A DNA stretch of 64,000 nt, taken from positions 38,896-102,895 of the forward strand of contig CAZITQ010000004.1 in the NCBI GenBank assembly GCA_964542165.1. Reading direction: 5' to 3'. The stretch comes from CAYTBN01 sp964542165. Lineage in GTDB: Bacteria; Myxococcota_A; UBA796; UBA9615; CAYRNR01. Numbering within the stretch: the stretch's first letter is position 1; each line of letters starts with the position of its first letter. Under the pieces are notes generated by a model that saw nothing but the letters and a program-made list of their open reading frames with translations, had not been told where the DNA came from and searched no databases. Position numbers and translations under genes: made by a program. Positions 1 through 9,847 of this stretch are shown one piece after another.

Positions 1-249
1 CGGGTCCGGCGCGAGGGTGAGCTGTGTACCATCGCCGTGCACGACACCGGTCCCGGCGTCCCCCTGGAACACATGGACTCGATCTTCGATCCCTTCTTCA
101 CCACCAAGGAACCCGGAGCGGGTACGGGGCTGGGCCTGTCGGTCTCCCTCCAGATCATCGAGGGGTTCGGCGGGCGACTCCGGTACCACCCCGGCGAGGA
201 CGGGGGGGCGGTGTTCACGGTGGAGCTACCGCTGACTCCCGAGGGATGA
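1..249 (+). CDS. Sensor histidine kinase, C-terminal ATP-binding end (partial)
   Basis: Only the last 82 codons are present; the gene begins before the window. The fragment reads in frame from base 1 and shows the ATP-binding part of a GHKL histidine kinase: the G1 box (DTGPGV, around residue 16), the F box (FDPFFTTK) and the G2 box (GTGLGLSV), ending in a hydrophobic strand (VFTVELPL) typical of the domain's end. It should bind ATP and autophosphorylate a histidine that lies outside the window. The sensor and dimerisation regions are not visible, so the signal is unknown. No receiver domain follows the kinase core. The next gene starts 83 bases later with its own Shine-Dalgarno sequence, so co-transcription is possible but not shown. 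Confidence 0.93.
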   Translation, partial: RVRREGELCTIAVHDTGPGVPLEHMDSIFDPFFTTKEPGAGTGLGLSVSLQIIEGFGGRLRYHPGEDGGAVFTVELPLTPEG

Positions 250-332
250 TCCGTGGTCCTGCGCGTCACCCATCCGCGCATTCCAGGGGAACCTTCGTCG
301 GCTCCGGGGTGTCCCAGGCCACATAGGAGACG

Positions 333-3300
333 ATGAACGTGGGCGACCTGCCCCTCAGCCCCAGCGCCGCACCCCTCCCGGGGGAGGGGCACGCCGCCGC
401 CGAGATCCTCGGCCGTGGGTTGGGGCTCGTCCGCCGGAGGCGCTGGATCCAGGCCTCGGTGACCCTGGCGGGTTGGTCCGCGTTGGCCCTCTCGCTGGGC
501 GTTGCCCTGCTGTGGATCCTGCTGGCCGCAGGCATGCGGGGGCCATGGACGATCTGGGTGGCCGCCGTCCCCACGCTGGTCGCCGTCCTCGTCGCAGCCG
601 CCGCCACGGTCCTGCGCCTGGCGTGGAGGTCGCGGGACCCTCGACGGCCCGCCGCATCCCTCGACCGGGCCCTGACGGGCGACAGCGTGCGGGTCGCCGT
701 CGAGTTGCTCGGCGAGCACCGGAGCGGTCGGCTCTCCGATCCCTTCGCCGTGCGCCGGCTCGTCAGTCACCTGGAGCGCACGGCACGGCGCGTGTCGGGG
801 CTGGACCTGGGCCGGGCGATCCCGTGGCCCCGGCGGGGGCGGGTGGGCGCGGTGTCCCTCCCCCTGGCGGTGGTGGCCCTCGCCGCGACCCTCTCGCCGG
901 GGCCGAGGGGACGACTCGCCAGGGCCCTGGAGCCCCCCCCGACGGCGACGGCCGCAACCGCGCTGGAGCGGGGAGAGGCGCCGGTGTTCCACCTGCGGGA
1001 CGTGCAGGTCGAGTTGACCGCCCCGACCTACACGGCTCTTCCCCCCGAGACGCTCCCCAGCGGATCGGGTTCCTTTGCCGCCCTCCCGGGGACCCGGGTC
1101 TCGGTGCTGGCCCGGGTGGACGCGGAGCCCCAGGGCGTGACCTTCCAGGTCGGAGATGGGCCCTGGTTGACCGGTGAGGTGCTCGGGGACCGGCGGATCC
1201 GGATCGACTTCACCGTGGGGCAGGAGCGCAGCTACCGGGTGGAGGTGGAGACCGAGGGGGAGACCCTGGGCACCGGCGACCTGACGATCCTGCTGCGGGA
1301 GGACGCCGCCCCCTCGGCCCGGCTGGCCGAACGCCCCCCCGAGCCGCTGGAGCTCAGCGGTGGGGACAGCCTCCCCCTGCGCGTGGAGGCCCAGGACGAC
1401 TTCGGGCTGGTCGGGGTCGATCGTGTCCTGACCCGCCGGGGGGTCGAGGTCGATCGCGTCCGCGTGGCCGACCTGCCCGATCCCTCCCGCAGCGCCGGGA
1501 TCGACGACGTGTGGACGGTCCCCGGCGAGGAGGAGCTCGCCGGTGGCACCCTGTGGCTGCATTTCGACGTGTGGGACAACGACACCGTGTCCGGCCCGCA
1601 CCGGGGGGCGACCGAACCCCTGCGCGTCCACCTGCTGGGGGCCGCGGACCTGCGTCGCCGGGCGGTGGCAGCCCAGGACGACCTGCTCGACGCCCTGCTG
1701 CTGGCCCTGGCCGAACACCTGCTGTGGCAGGACGGCCTGGATGACGACCCCACCGGCGCCGCCGTCGCAGACCGCGCCCGGGAGCGTATGGTCGCGGCCC
1801 TCGAGGCCGCGGTCCCGGTGCGCGAGGGTATGCGGTCGGATCCGGCGACGGACGCCGTCGGATTTGCCGCCCTCGGATCGGCCATGGACGACGCCAGCCG
1901 CTCGTGGGACGAGCTCGCGCAGCTCCTGCGTCGCGCGGACATCGAGGGCACCGTACCCCGGGAGCTGCCCGCGGCCCTGGACGATCACATCCGCAACCTG
2001 GAGCGGGCCGCGCTGCTACTCGACCGGGAGCGATCCGCCGCCCAGCGGGCGCTGGTGGCCGACGCGGCCCAGCGCGCCAACCACGCCATGGAGGCGCTCC
2101 GTGAGGCCGTGGCCGGGGGGGACAGGGCGGCGATCGAGCGGGCCATGGAGGCTCTCCAGCAGCGCATGGCGGAGCTGGCGCGCGAGATGGCACAGGTGGA
2201 TCCCGGGCAGTACGCCGAGGTGATGAACAGCGCGGCCGGGGCGGCGGGCCAGAACCTGATGTCGCAGCTCGAGCGTCTGATGGCCGAGGGCAAGACGGAC
2301 GAGGCCATGGCGCTGCTGGAACGGAGCGAGCGTTCCATGGCGCAGATGCAGCAGATGGGGCAGGGATCCTCGGCGGCCGAGGCGCTGGCCCAGCTGGATG
2401 CGGCGCTGGACGAGGTGGGGGCGCTCGCACAGCGCCAGACGGAACTCAACCGGGAGCTCGGAGCCATCGACGGGGCCTTCCCCGACGCCAGCGGCCCCGG
2501 GGGTCTGGAGGGGATCCGCGAGGACCTGGAGCGGCTCCGGGAGAGGGTGGGGGACCTGCAGCGGGAGGAGCACCTGCCCCGCCTCGGGGGAGTCGTCCGT
2601 GGACGGGTCGGCCGGGCCGGCCGCTACCTCGGCGAGGCGGACCAGGGGCTGGAGAGGCGCGATCTGGACCAGGCCATCCGAGGTCTGGCCCGCTCCGACG
2701 ACGAGCTGCTCGACCTGATGGACACGGCCGCGATCCTCGACGAGGCGGGGTCGACGGGGATGACCCCGGAGGCGTTCGGGGACTGGCTCGAGGAGGTCGG
2801 GGAGGCGGAGTCCGAGCACCTGCGGCTGGTGGAGCGCGTACTGGCCGCCGAGCGCGCCTGGCGCGACGCCAGGTCCGCTGCCGGGCAGAGCGCCACACCC
2901 CTGGCGGGACGGCAGCGGGAGCTGGCGGACGACACGGCGGCCCTGGGGGAATCCGTGGGTGGGGTGGACGGCATGGCCTGGGACGGGGCGTCCCATCGGC
3001 GACGACTCGAGGACGTGGAACAGCTGATGGACGGAGCCGCCGACGCGATGCAGGTCGGCCGGGTCCCCCGCGCGGTCGACAGCGGCGAGCAGGCCATGGC
3101 CCAGCTGGACCGGCTGCGTGGCGATCTGGAGCAATCGCGCGAGATGATCCAGCAGTCGGCGCAGGGTACCTCGGGCGCGATCCCCATGGCGGCCATGTCC
3201 GGGCAGGGATGGCAACGCATGGGCCGGGGGCACGGGCTGGATCCCACCCACGGGATGGTCGAGTTGCCCCCGCCGGGTCGATTCGCCGGCCCGGAGGAGC

Positions 3301-3392
3301 TGCGCGCCGCCGCCCTGGAGGCCGCGGCCGAAGACGCTCCGCCCGAGTACCGCCCCCTCAACGATCGGTACTACGAGGAGCTGGTCCGGTGA
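333..3392 (+). CDS. Large DUF4175-like membrane protein with coiled coil
   Basis: A 1019-residue protein. Three hydrophobic segments lie near the N terminus (about residues 43-68, 72-98 and 171-190), followed by beta-rich extracytoplasmic-looking sequence (about 220-430) and a long Ala/Glu/Gln/Met-rich helical region (about 540-900) that should form coiled coils. This architecture is that of DUF4175-type proteins found beside MoxR/DUF58/VWA genes. The ATG at 333 is preceded by AGGAG at good spacing. The stop overlaps the next start (GTGA). It is the first gene of a six- to seven-gene operon whose products are thought to assemble a MoxR-chaperoned membrane complex; its precise role is unknown. 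The family match is by composition and context, so the family name is less secure than the membrane/coiled-coil description. Confidence 0.8.
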   Translation: MNVGDLPLSPSAAPLPGEGHAAAEILGRGLGLVRRRRWIQASVTLAGWSALALSLGVALLWILLAAGMRGPWTIWVAAVPTLVAVLVAAAATVLRLAWRSRDPRRPAASLDRALTGDSVRVAVELLGEHRSGRLSDPFAVRRLVSHLERTARRVSGLDLGRAIPWPRRGRVGAVSLPLAVVALAATLSPGPRGRLARALEPPPTATAATALERGEAPVFHLRDVQVELTAPTYTALPPETLPSGSGSFAALPGTRVSVLARVDAEPQGVTFQVGDGPWLTGEVLGDRRIRIDFTVGQERSYRVEVETEGETLGTGDLTILLREDAAPSARLAERPPEPLELSGGDSLPLRVEAQDDFGLVGVDRVLTRRGVEVDRVRVADLPDPSRSAGIDDVWTVPGEEELAGGTLWLHFDVWDNDTVSGPHRGATEPLRVHLLGAADLRRRAVAAQDDLLDALLLALAEHLLWQDGLDDDPTGAAVADRARERMVAALEAAVPVREGMRSDPATDAVGFAALGSAMDDASRSWDELAQLLRRADIEGTVPRELPAALDDHIRNLERAALLLDRERSAAQRALVADAAQRANHAMEALREAVAGGDRAAIERAMEALQQRMAELAREMAQVDPGQYAEVMNSAAGAAGQNLMSQLERLMAEGKTDEAMALLERSERSMAQMQQMGQGSSAAEALAQLDAALDEVGALAQRQTELNRELGAIDGAFPDASGPGGLEGIREDLERLRERVGDLQREEHLPRLGGVVRGRVGRAGRYLGEADQGLERRDLDQAIRGLARSDDELLDLMDTAAILDEAGSTGMTPEAFGDWLEEVGEAESEHLRLVERVLAAERAWRDARSAAGQSATPLAGRQRELADDTAALGESVGGVDGMAWDGASHRRRLEDVEQLMDGAADAMQVGRVPRAVDSGEQAMAQLDRLRGDLEQSREMIQQSAQGTSGAIPMAAMSGQGWQRMGRGHGLDPTHGMVELPPPGRFAGPEELRAAALEAAAEDAPPEYRPLNDRYYEELVR

Positions 3393-4969
3393 GGTCGCTG
3401 ACCCTCGTCGCCATCGGTCTGGCCCTGGCCTCGGCCGGGATCGCCGTGGCGTCCGAGGACGCCATCACCTCCGGGCATGCGGCCCTGGAGCGGCGGGACG
3501 TGGCGGCCGCCCTGGAGCAGGTGGCGCAGCTGGATCGACGGGGTGACGAGGGCGTGGACGCGATGGTCCTGCGGGCCCTGACCTACCAGTTCACGGGGGA
3601 CCACGGCGCCGCTCTGGAGGCCATCGAGGCCGTGCCGCGGGGGCTGGGCGTCGAGGACCTGCGCTCGGTCATCGAGGCCGGGGCACGCTGGATGGGAGAC
3701 GCCACGGAGCTCCAGTCGGAACACTTCGTCCTGCGCCACGCCCCCGGTGTCGACGCGATCTGGGCCGAGCGGGCCCTGGACATCCTGGAGGCGGCCCACG
3801 ACCACGTGGGGGCCGACCTGGGGCTCTACCCGGCGGAGGCGGTGGTGGTGGAGGTCTACCCGACGTCGGCCTCCTTCGCCGAGGCCACCGGGCTTCCCCC
3901 CGAGGCGGTGGCCAACGACACCGTGGGCCTCTACCGCTGGGACCGGCTGCTGGTCACCTCGCCGATGGCCGCCGCCTTCGGCTACCCCTGGGCCGACACC
4001 CTCTGCCACGAGTACACGCACCTGATCGTCGACCGGCTGGGCGGCGGGAGGGTCCCCGTATGGCTGCACGAGGGCATCGCCTCGTTCGAGCAGCGCCGCT
4101 GGCGGGGGGGGGACGACGCCCGGGTGTCCCCCTCGGGCCTGCGCCTGCTCGCCGACGCCCTGGGTGCGGGCGACCTGGTCACGCTGGAGGAGATCGGGAC
4201 CTGCCTGGCCTGTCTCGAGTCGCCCGAACGGGTACAGCTGGGCTTCGTCCAGATGCACACCCTGGTCGATCACGTGGTCCGCTCACGGGGCATCGATGCG
4301 ATCCAGCGGACGCTGGCGGCGTGCCGTCTGGGGGCGGACGCGGAGGACGCGCTGGGGACCGCCTGGGGCGAGGGCTTCGAGGATCTGTGGGGCTCCTGGC
4401 GTGGAGCGGTGGAGGGCCAGGAGGTGGGGGCGGCGGAGGGCGCGGGAGTGGTCGGGCTGGCGCTGGACGAGGCTGGCCCCGGCGCGACCGTGGACGATCG
4501 CGTCCTCGCGGGCCAGCCCAGGGGGGCCGCCCACGCCCGCCTCGGGGATCTACTCGTGGCCCGGGGGCAGCGGCGCGCCGCGCTGCTGGAGTACGACCGC
4601 GCCGCGAACCACCTGGACGACATCTCCCCGGCGCTGGCCTGCAAGCGGGCCGCGGTGCTCCGCGACCTGGGGCTGGCCGGTCGCGCCCTGGAGGAGGTGG
4701 AGGCGGCGCGGCGGCTCTACCCGGAGTTCGAACCGCTGCTGATCAACGCGGCGCGGGCCCAGATGGACCTGGGCCAGCGGGAGCAGGCGCTGCTGGCCCT
4801 GGACGATGCCGAACTGATCAACCCCTTCGACCCCCGGATCCACGCCTGGAGACTCGAACTCCTCGACGCCGATAGGGATGCCGAAGCGGTCCGGCGGGCC
4901 GAGGGGGCGCTCGAGGCGCTAGAGGACCACATGTTCTACGATGGCACCGAGCCGGGGATGGCCCGGTGA
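3389..4969 (+). CDS. Exported gluzincin-like metalloprotease with TPR repeats
   Basis: A 526-residue product. I place the start at GTG 3389, which overlaps the preceding stop (GTGA), because a signal peptide follows at once (LTLVAIGLALASAGIAVAS). A zinc-protease motif HEYTH is at about residues 207-211, and a downstream glutamate in WLHEGIASFEQ (about 228) is in the place of the third zinc ligand, as in the peptidase MA (gluzincin) family. Before it are the helix and strand of that fold; after about residue 390 are tetratricopeptide-type helical repeats (for example ARLGDLLVARGQRRAALLEY). It probably acts in the periplasm, the TPRs binding partners or substrate. Substrate unknown. It is the second gene of the MoxR/VWA operon, and GTGA coupling suggests linked expression with the DUF4175-like protein. 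Confidence 0.8.
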   Translation: MRSLTLVAIGLALASAGIAVASEDAITSGHAALERRDVAAALEQVAQLDRRGDEGVDAMVLRALTYQFTGDHGAALEAIEAVPRGLGVEDLRSVIEAGARWMGDATELQSEHFVLRHAPGVDAIWAERALDILEAAHDHVGADLGLYPAEAVVVEVYPTSASFAEATGLPPEAVANDTVGLYRWDRLLVTSPMAAAFGYPWADTLCHEYTHLIVDRLGGGRVPVWLHEGIASFEQRRWRGGDDARVSPSGLRLLADALGAGDLVTLEEIGTCLACLESPERVQLGFVQMHTLVDHVVRSRGIDAIQRTLAACRLGADAEDALGTAWGEGFEDLWGSWRGAVEGQEVGAAEGAGVVGLALDEAGPGATVDDRVLAGQPRGAAHARLGDLLVARGQRRAALLEYDRAANHLDDISPALACKRAAVLRDLGLAGRALEEVEAARRLYPEFEPLLINAARAQMDLGQREQALLALDDAELINPFDPRIHAWRLELLDADRDAEAVRRAEGALEALEDHMFYDGTEPGMAR

Positions 4970-4985
4970 CCGAACGAGGTACCCC

Positions 4986-6008
4986 ATGAACAGCCCACCT
5001 CCCGAGCCCGCGCTCGCCACCCCCGCGCAGGAGGTCGACGTGGTGGGTACCTGCCGCCGGGTGCGCGAGCAGCTGGCGCGCACCATCGTCGGCCAGGACC
5101 CGGTGGTCGAGCTGATGCTGATCACGCTGCTGGCCCGGGGGCACGCCCTGCTCGAGGGTGTGCCCGGGCTCGCCAAGACCCTGCTCGTTCGCAGTCTCGC
5201 CCGGGTGACCTCGTGCTCCTTCGCGCGGATCCAGTTCACGCCCGACCTGATGCCGGGCGACATCACCGGCTCCGAGGTGATGGAGGAGGACCGGCGGTCC
5301 GGGCGCCGTGAGCTGCGCTTCGTCCCCGGTCCGCTGTTCGCCCACCTCGTACTCGCGGACGAGATCAACCGCACGACGCCCAAGACCCAGGCCGCCCTGC
5401 TCGAGGCGATGCAGGAGGGTCACGTCACCGTGGGTGGCAAGACCCACCCCGTACCCGCTCCCTTCCACGTGTTCGCCACCCAGAACCCCCTCGAACAGGA
5501 GGGAACCTATCCCCTGCCCGAGGCTCAGGTGGACCGCTTCATGGTCCGGATCCGGGTCGACTACCCGGATCCCGACGAGGAGCGGCGGATCGCCCAGGAG
5601 ACCACCGGAGCCGAGGCGCCGGAGCTCCAGCCGGTCCTGGACCCCGAGACCCTCGCCGCGATGCAGGCCCTGACGCGCCTCGTGCCGGCCGCGCCGTCGG
5701 TGGTGGACCGGGCGGTGGCCCTGGTGCGCGCCAGCCGGCCGGTGGAGGGGAGCGGCAGCTTCGTGGAGGAGAACGTCGCCTGGGGTGCGGGACCCCGGGC
5801 CAGCCAGTTCCTGGTGCTCGGCGCCCGCGCCCGCGCCCTGCTGCGGGGCCGGGACGTGGCGAGCCGTCGGGACGTGGACGCCCTGGCGCACGCGGTCCTC
5901 GGCCACCGGATCCTGTTGACCTACCGGGCCGGGGCCCGCGGTGTCGACGGACGAGACGTGGTCGAACACCTGCTGAGGGACACGCCGGCCGACGATGCGG
6001 CGCTCTGA
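4986..6008 (+). CDS. MoxR-family AAA+ ATPase
   Basis: A 340-residue AAA+ protein. Walker A is GVPGLAKT (about residues 57-64), Walker B is LVLADEIN (about 119-126) and sensor 1 is VFATQNP, all close to the MoxR consensus. These cytoplasmic ATPases act as chaperones for VWA-domain proteins. The gene is followed, with a 14-base overlap, by a DUF58 gene and then two VWA-type genes, which is the classic MoxR arrangement. The ATG at 4986 is preferred over an in-frame ATG at 4941 because the latter lies inside the upstream gene, while an ACGAGG stretch precedes 4986. Specific client proteins are inferred to be the products at 6963 and 9844. Confidence 0.95.
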   Translation: MNSPPPEPALATPAQEVDVVGTCRRVREQLARTIVGQDPVVELMLITLLARGHALLEGVPGLAKTLLVRSLARVTSCSFARIQFTPDLMPGDITGSEVMEEDRRSGRRELRFVPGPLFAHLVLADEINRTTPKTQAALLEAMQEGHVTVGGKTHPVPAPFHVFATQNPLEQEGTYPLPEAQVDRFMVRIRVDYPDPDEERRIAQETTGAEAPELQPVLDPETLAAMQALTRLVPAAPSVVDRAVALVRASRPVEGSGSFVEENVAWGAGPRASQFLVLGARARALLRGRDVASRRDVDALAHAVLGHRILLTYRAGARGVDGRDVVEHLLRDTPADDAAL

Positions 6009-6972
6009 CTCACGATCCGATGGAGGGCCGGAGGGGCCGGAACCCGAGGCCGCCGTTCGGCTGGCGACCCTGGCCCACGAACAGAGGACCGCGACCCTGC
6101 TCACCCTGGCCCACGCGGCCCTCCTCGAACCGGGCGCCGGTGCCCACCGCTCCACGGGGCGCGGCGCGGGAACCGATTTCGCCGACCACAAACCCTACGC
6201 GCCCGGGGACGATCTGCGGATGCTGGACTGGCGACTGGCGGCCCGCTCCGATCGCCTGGTGGTGCGCCAGTACGAGAGCCAGCGGCCGCTTCGCGCCGCG
6301 GTGGTCGTCGACGTCAGCGCATCCATGGAGTACGGATCGGTGGATGCCCGTGGGGACACCCCGGGGACCAAGTCCGAGGTCGCGGCCCACGCCGCGGCCA
6401 TCCTCGGTGGGCGACTCCTGATGCAGGGGGACTCGGCCCAGCTCGGCCTGGCGGGGCGCGGGATCAGAGAATTCCCGATGCGCCGTGGCGGGCCCCAGGT
6501 GGCGGCCTGGTGTCAGGACGTGGCCCACGGACTTCCGGCGGGTGACGCCGGCTGCGCCCTGGGCGAGGCCATCGCCGGGGCGGTCGCGCGGCTCGGTCGC
6601 CCGGGTCTGCTCGCGGTGTGTACGGACGCCCTGGACGAGGACGAGAGCTGGGTCGAAGGGCTCACGGAGGCGCGCGCGCGGGGGCACGGGGTCCTGGTCC
6701 TCCACGTGGTCGATCCCGCGGAACGCGACCTCCCCTTCGCCGATCCGGCGGCCTTCGAGGGGCTGGAGGGCGAGACATCCGTCCACGCCCATCCGGCCCG
6801 GATCCGCCGTCTCTACAGGGAGCTGTTCGCGGAGCACGTCGACCGGCTGAGGTCCAGGCTCCTGGACGCCCGCGTGGACCACGTGGAGCTGGACGTGGGC
6901 CGCCCCGTCGCCTGGGAACTCGACGCCGCGCTGGCCCCCGGCCGCACCGGAGGTGCTCGCCGGTGGAGTTGA
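5995..6972 (+). CDS. DUF58 domain protein
   Basis: A 325-residue protein with the DUF58 signature: YAPGDDLRMLDWRLAARSDRLVV, then a VWA-like strand with a metal-site motif (VVDVSASMEYG, i.e. D-x-S-x-S). No clear membrane segment is visible, so it is likely cytoplasmic and interacts with the MoxR ATPase. It overlaps the MoxR gene by 14 bases at the 5' end and the next gene by 10 bases at the 3' end. Known DUF58 genes nearly always lie directly after moxR; the biochemical role is unsettled. The intact D-x-S-x-S motif contrasts with the degenerate version in the following gene. Confidence 0.93.
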   Translation: MRRSDSRSDGGPEGPEPEAAVRLATLAHEQRTATLLTLAHAALLEPGAGAHRSTGRGAGTDFADHKPYAPGDDLRMLDWRLAARSDRLVVRQYESQRPLRAAVVVDVSASMEYGSVDARGDTPGTKSEVAAHAAAILGGRLLMQGDSAQLGLAGRGIREFPMRRGGPQVAAWCQDVAHGLPAGDAGCALGEAIAGAVARLGRPGLLAVCTDALDEDESWVEGLTEARARGHGVLVLHVVDPAERDLPFADPAAFEGLEGETSVHAHPARIRRLYRELFAEHVDRLRSRLLDARVDHVELDVGRPVAWELDAALAPGRTGGARRWS

Positions 6973-9080
6973 CCTTCGCGAGTCCGGGATTGCTGGCCGG
7001 CCTCGCCCTGCTGGTCCTGCCCCTGCTGGCCCACCTGGGCGGCCGACGCCGGCTGGAACGGGTGTCCTTCCCGGCCGTGCGATTCCTGCAGACGGCGCAG
7101 CGAACCCTGAGGCGCAGGTGGTTGCTGGACGATCTGCTGCTGCTGGCCCTGCGGATGGCGGCCGTGGCCGCCCTCGTGTTCCTGTTCGCCCGTCCCCAGG
7201 TCCTGCGATCGGTGCGCGTCGATGCGACCTCGGCCACGGCGCTGGACACGGTGCTCGTCCTGGATCGATCCGCGACCACCCAGACCCGGATCGAGGGGGA
7301 CGCCGTGTTCGACCGGATCGCGGCACAGGCCCTACAGCTGGTGGGGGAGATGGAGCCAGGCACCCGCGTGGGCCTGGTCTGGATGGACCACGAGGCGATA
7401 CTCGAGGAGCCGGGGCTGACCCGGGACCTGGACCCACTCGGGGTTGCCATCCGAGCGGGGACTGCCGGCTACGGCGCCACCGACCTGGACCAGGCCCTCG
7501 CGCTCGCGCTGGATCTGCTGTTGCGGGAGGGGGCGCTCGAGGGACAGGTGGTGGTCCTCGGCGACGGGAGCGCGACGAGGCTCCCAGGGGAGGCCCTCGC
7601 GGCGTCCTGGCCGCCCGGCATCTCGCTGCAGTATCGGGACCTCTCCGCGGCCGATCCGCTCAACCGCTGGATCGCCTCGGTCGAGCAGCCCCCCACCGAT
7701 GGGGGGTTGGCGGGTATCTCGGTCGAGGTCCGCCTGGGCGGCGCGCCGGCCGCCGAGGGAGCGGTCCCCGTGGACCTGCACGTGGAGGGGCTGGAGCCCA
7801 TCCGGGGGAGCCACGGGGGCGACGATCCCCAGCATCCGAAGCGGTTCACCGTGGTCGGTGCCGGCGCCGGTTCCGTCCCGGCCACCGTGGAGATCGGCGG
7901 CGACGCGAACCCCGCCGATGACCTCTACCCCTTCTTCCTTCACAGCGACGCCCGTCAGTTCGTATACCTGTTGGGGGGTGAGGGGGGCGCGTCACCCCGG
8001 GACGACGAGCTCTACTACCTGGCCACGGCGCTGCAACCCTCGGCCACCTCGCTGCGGGGGCACGAGCCGATCCGGGTCTCCGTCGACGAGCTCGTCGATC
8101 TGCCCGCCACGCCCGGCACCGTGCTGCTGGTCTGCAACGTCCCGGCCTCGCAGGAGCTGGCCGCCGGTCTGCGCCGGTTGCTGGACGGGGGCGGCGGAGT
8201 GCTCCTCACCGGAGGAAATCTGGTCGACCGCGAGGCCTACAACCGGCTCCTCGGCGACCTGTTGCCCGCGGCCCTGGGAGCGGTCAAGTCGCGGGACTCG
8301 TCGACCTTCGAGGCCAGCGAAGTCGCCCTCGCGCCACCGGACCTGGACGACCCTCTCTGGGCACCGTTTCGCGACGGTGGGCTCTCCACGTTCGGTCGCG
8401 TTCGATTCGACCGGATACTGGAGGTCGAGCCCTTCCTGGCCGAGTCCGCAGACGTCCTGCTCCGGTATTCCGACGGCCGGGCAGCGCTGCTGGAACGGCA
8501 GGTCGGTGCGGGACACCTGCTCCTGTTCACCTCGACCCTGGACGACGACTGGTCCGACCTGCCCGTGCGGGGGATCTACCTCCCGATGGTGCACCAGATC
8601 GTCCGTCGCCTGTCCGGCGACCTGCAGCGCGTGCCCTCCGGCGCAGTGCGCGTCGGGGAGAGGCCGGGGGTGGGCGAGCCGATCGAATTGCAGCTCCCCG
8701 ACGACGCCATCGGCTACAGGCTCACGGAACCGTCGGGGGAGATCCGAGTGCTGGAGACCGTCGCGCCGCTGCCCGCCACGCGGTTCCCGGGGCACCACCG
8801 GCTGGTGGCCGACGCGGCGGACGGCCGGGAGACGGTTCTGCTGAGGTACTGCGCCCGCGTCGCACCGGAGGAGTCCGAGGCCACCCCGCTGGACCGGGCT
8901 CTGCTCGCCGAACTGCTGCCGGATCTGGTGTACGTGACCGGGCTGTCCGACGACGCCGGGGGACCGGACGAAGCCCAGCGGGCCACGGTGACCCGCCGTG
9001 TGTCCCTCGTGCCTCACCTCGCCGTCCTGTTCCTCGCCCTGCTCGGGGCCGAGGCCTGGCTGGGAGGGCGACGACGATGA
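6963..9080 (+). CDS. BatA-like membrane protein with degenerate VWA domain
   Basis: A 705-residue product starting at GTG 6963. The long upstream open frame is ignored because the BatA N-terminal double-membrane motif begins here: SPGLLAGLALLVLPLLAHLGGRR, then VSFPAVRFL, a second segment around residues 57-78, and a final transmembrane helix near residue 690. Between them is a von Willebrand A-like domain whose metal site reads LDRSATT, i.e. D-x-S-x-T rather than D-x-S-x-S, so metal binding may be altered. A beta-rich region and a glutamine-amidotransferase-like region follow (around 330-560). It should lie in the inner membrane and be a client of the MoxR ATPase. Function in this group of bacteria is unproven. 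Confidence 0.88.
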   Translation: MELTFASPGLLAGLALLVLPLLAHLGGRRRLERVSFPAVRFLQTAQRTLRRRWLLDDLLLLALRMAAVAALVFLFARPQVLRSVRVDATSATALDTVLVLDRSATTQTRIEGDAVFDRIAAQALQLVGEMEPGTRVGLVWMDHEAILEEPGLTRDLDPLGVAIRAGTAGYGATDLDQALALALDLLLREGALEGQVVVLGDGSATRLPGEALAASWPPGISLQYRDLSAADPLNRWIASVEQPPTDGGLAGISVEVRLGGAPAAEGAVPVDLHVEGLEPIRGSHGGDDPQHPKRFTVVGAGAGSVPATVEIGGDANPADDLYPFFLHSDARQFVYLLGGEGGASPRDDELYYLATALQPSATSLRGHEPIRVSVDELVDLPATPGTVLLVCNVPASQELAAGLRRLLDGGGGVLLTGGNLVDREAYNRLLGDLLPAALGAVKSRDSSTFEASEVALAPPDLDDPLWAPFRDGGLSTFGRVRFDRILEVEPFLAESADVLLRYSDGRAALLERQVGAGHLLLFTSTLDDDWSDLPVRGIYLPMVHQIVRRLSGDLQRVPSGAVRVGERPGVGEPIELQLPDDAIGYRLTEPSGEIRVLETVAPLPATRFPGHHRLVADAADGRETVLLRYCARVAPEESEATPLDRALLAELLPDLVYVTGLSDDAGGPDEAQRATVTRRVSLVPHLAVLFLALLGAEAWLGGRRR

Positions 9081-9847
9081 TCACCCGCCGAGACACCCTG
9101 CGGCTGTTGGTGGCGGGCCTGGCGTCTGCGGGTGTCGCACCCCGTGCCCTGGCCGGGTGGGAGGACTCCTCGGTGGGGGTGTGCCTCCTGGATCCCGGTT
9201 GGCCCGAGATGCCGCGGACCCAGGCCTTTGCCGACCTCCTCGCCGAGCTGGGCCAGCTGACCACGGTGCCCGTGGATCCCGAACCCAGGGTGCGCGCGCT
9301 GGCCGACGCCGGGGTGACCCGCGAGCCCCTGCTGGCCCTGGCGGGATCCCGGGCGTTCCCGTCGCCGGACGAGGCGACGGTCGATGGGCTGCGTCGGCAC
9401 CTGTACGCGGGCGCGTTCCTGTTGATCGACGACACCTCCGGCCTCGAGAGGAGCCCCTTCGCGGAGTCCGTGGAGGAGCTGGTCGGCCGCCTGTTCCCCG
9501 ACCAACCCATGCGGGCGCTGGGCTACGACCACGCCGTCTTCCGCTCCTTCTTCCTCCTGGACGGCGCTGCCGGCCGGTTCGCCTTGTGGCCCTTCCTGGA
9601 GGGGGTCTCCCTGGGAGACCTCACCCCGGTGGTGCTGTCCCGCAACGACGTCTCGGGGGCCTGGACCCGGGCTCCGGGAGGTGGGTACGCGCGGGAGGTG
9701 GTCCCCGGGGGCGAGGCCCAGCGCATGCGCGCCATCGAGCTGGGGATCAACCTGTTGATGTACGCGCTGACCGCCAACTACAAGCGGGACGCCGTCCACG
9801 TGGACGCCCTGCTGAAGCGGATGCGTGACGAGGGGAGGATCCCGTGA
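9077..9847 (+). CDS. DUF4159 domain protein with twin-arginine-like signal
   Basis: A 256-residue protein. The N terminus MITRRDTLRLLVAGLASAGVAPRALA looks like a twin-arginine export signal ending at an A-x-A site. The rest resembles DUF4159, a glutamine-amidotransferase-like fold common in MoxR/VWA operons: GAFLLIDDTSG (around residue 115), a long segment of short strands, and ELGINLLMYALTANYKRDA near the end. ATGA overlap with the gene before and GTGA overlap with the gene after make it the middle of a coupled trio. It is probably periplasmic. No catalytic triad can be claimed from the sequence. Confidence 0.85.
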   Translation: MITRRDTLRLLVAGLASAGVAPRALAGWEDSSVGVCLLDPGWPEMPRTQAFADLLAELGQLTTVPVDPEPRVRALADAGVTREPLLALAGSRAFPSPDEATVDGLRRHLYAGAFLLIDDTSGLERSPFAESVEELVGRLFPDQPMRALGYDHAVFRSFFLLDGAAGRFALWPFLEGVSLGDLTPVVLSRNDVSGAWTRAPGGGYAREVVPGGEAQRMRAIELGINLLMYALTANYKRDAVHVDALLKRMRDEGRIP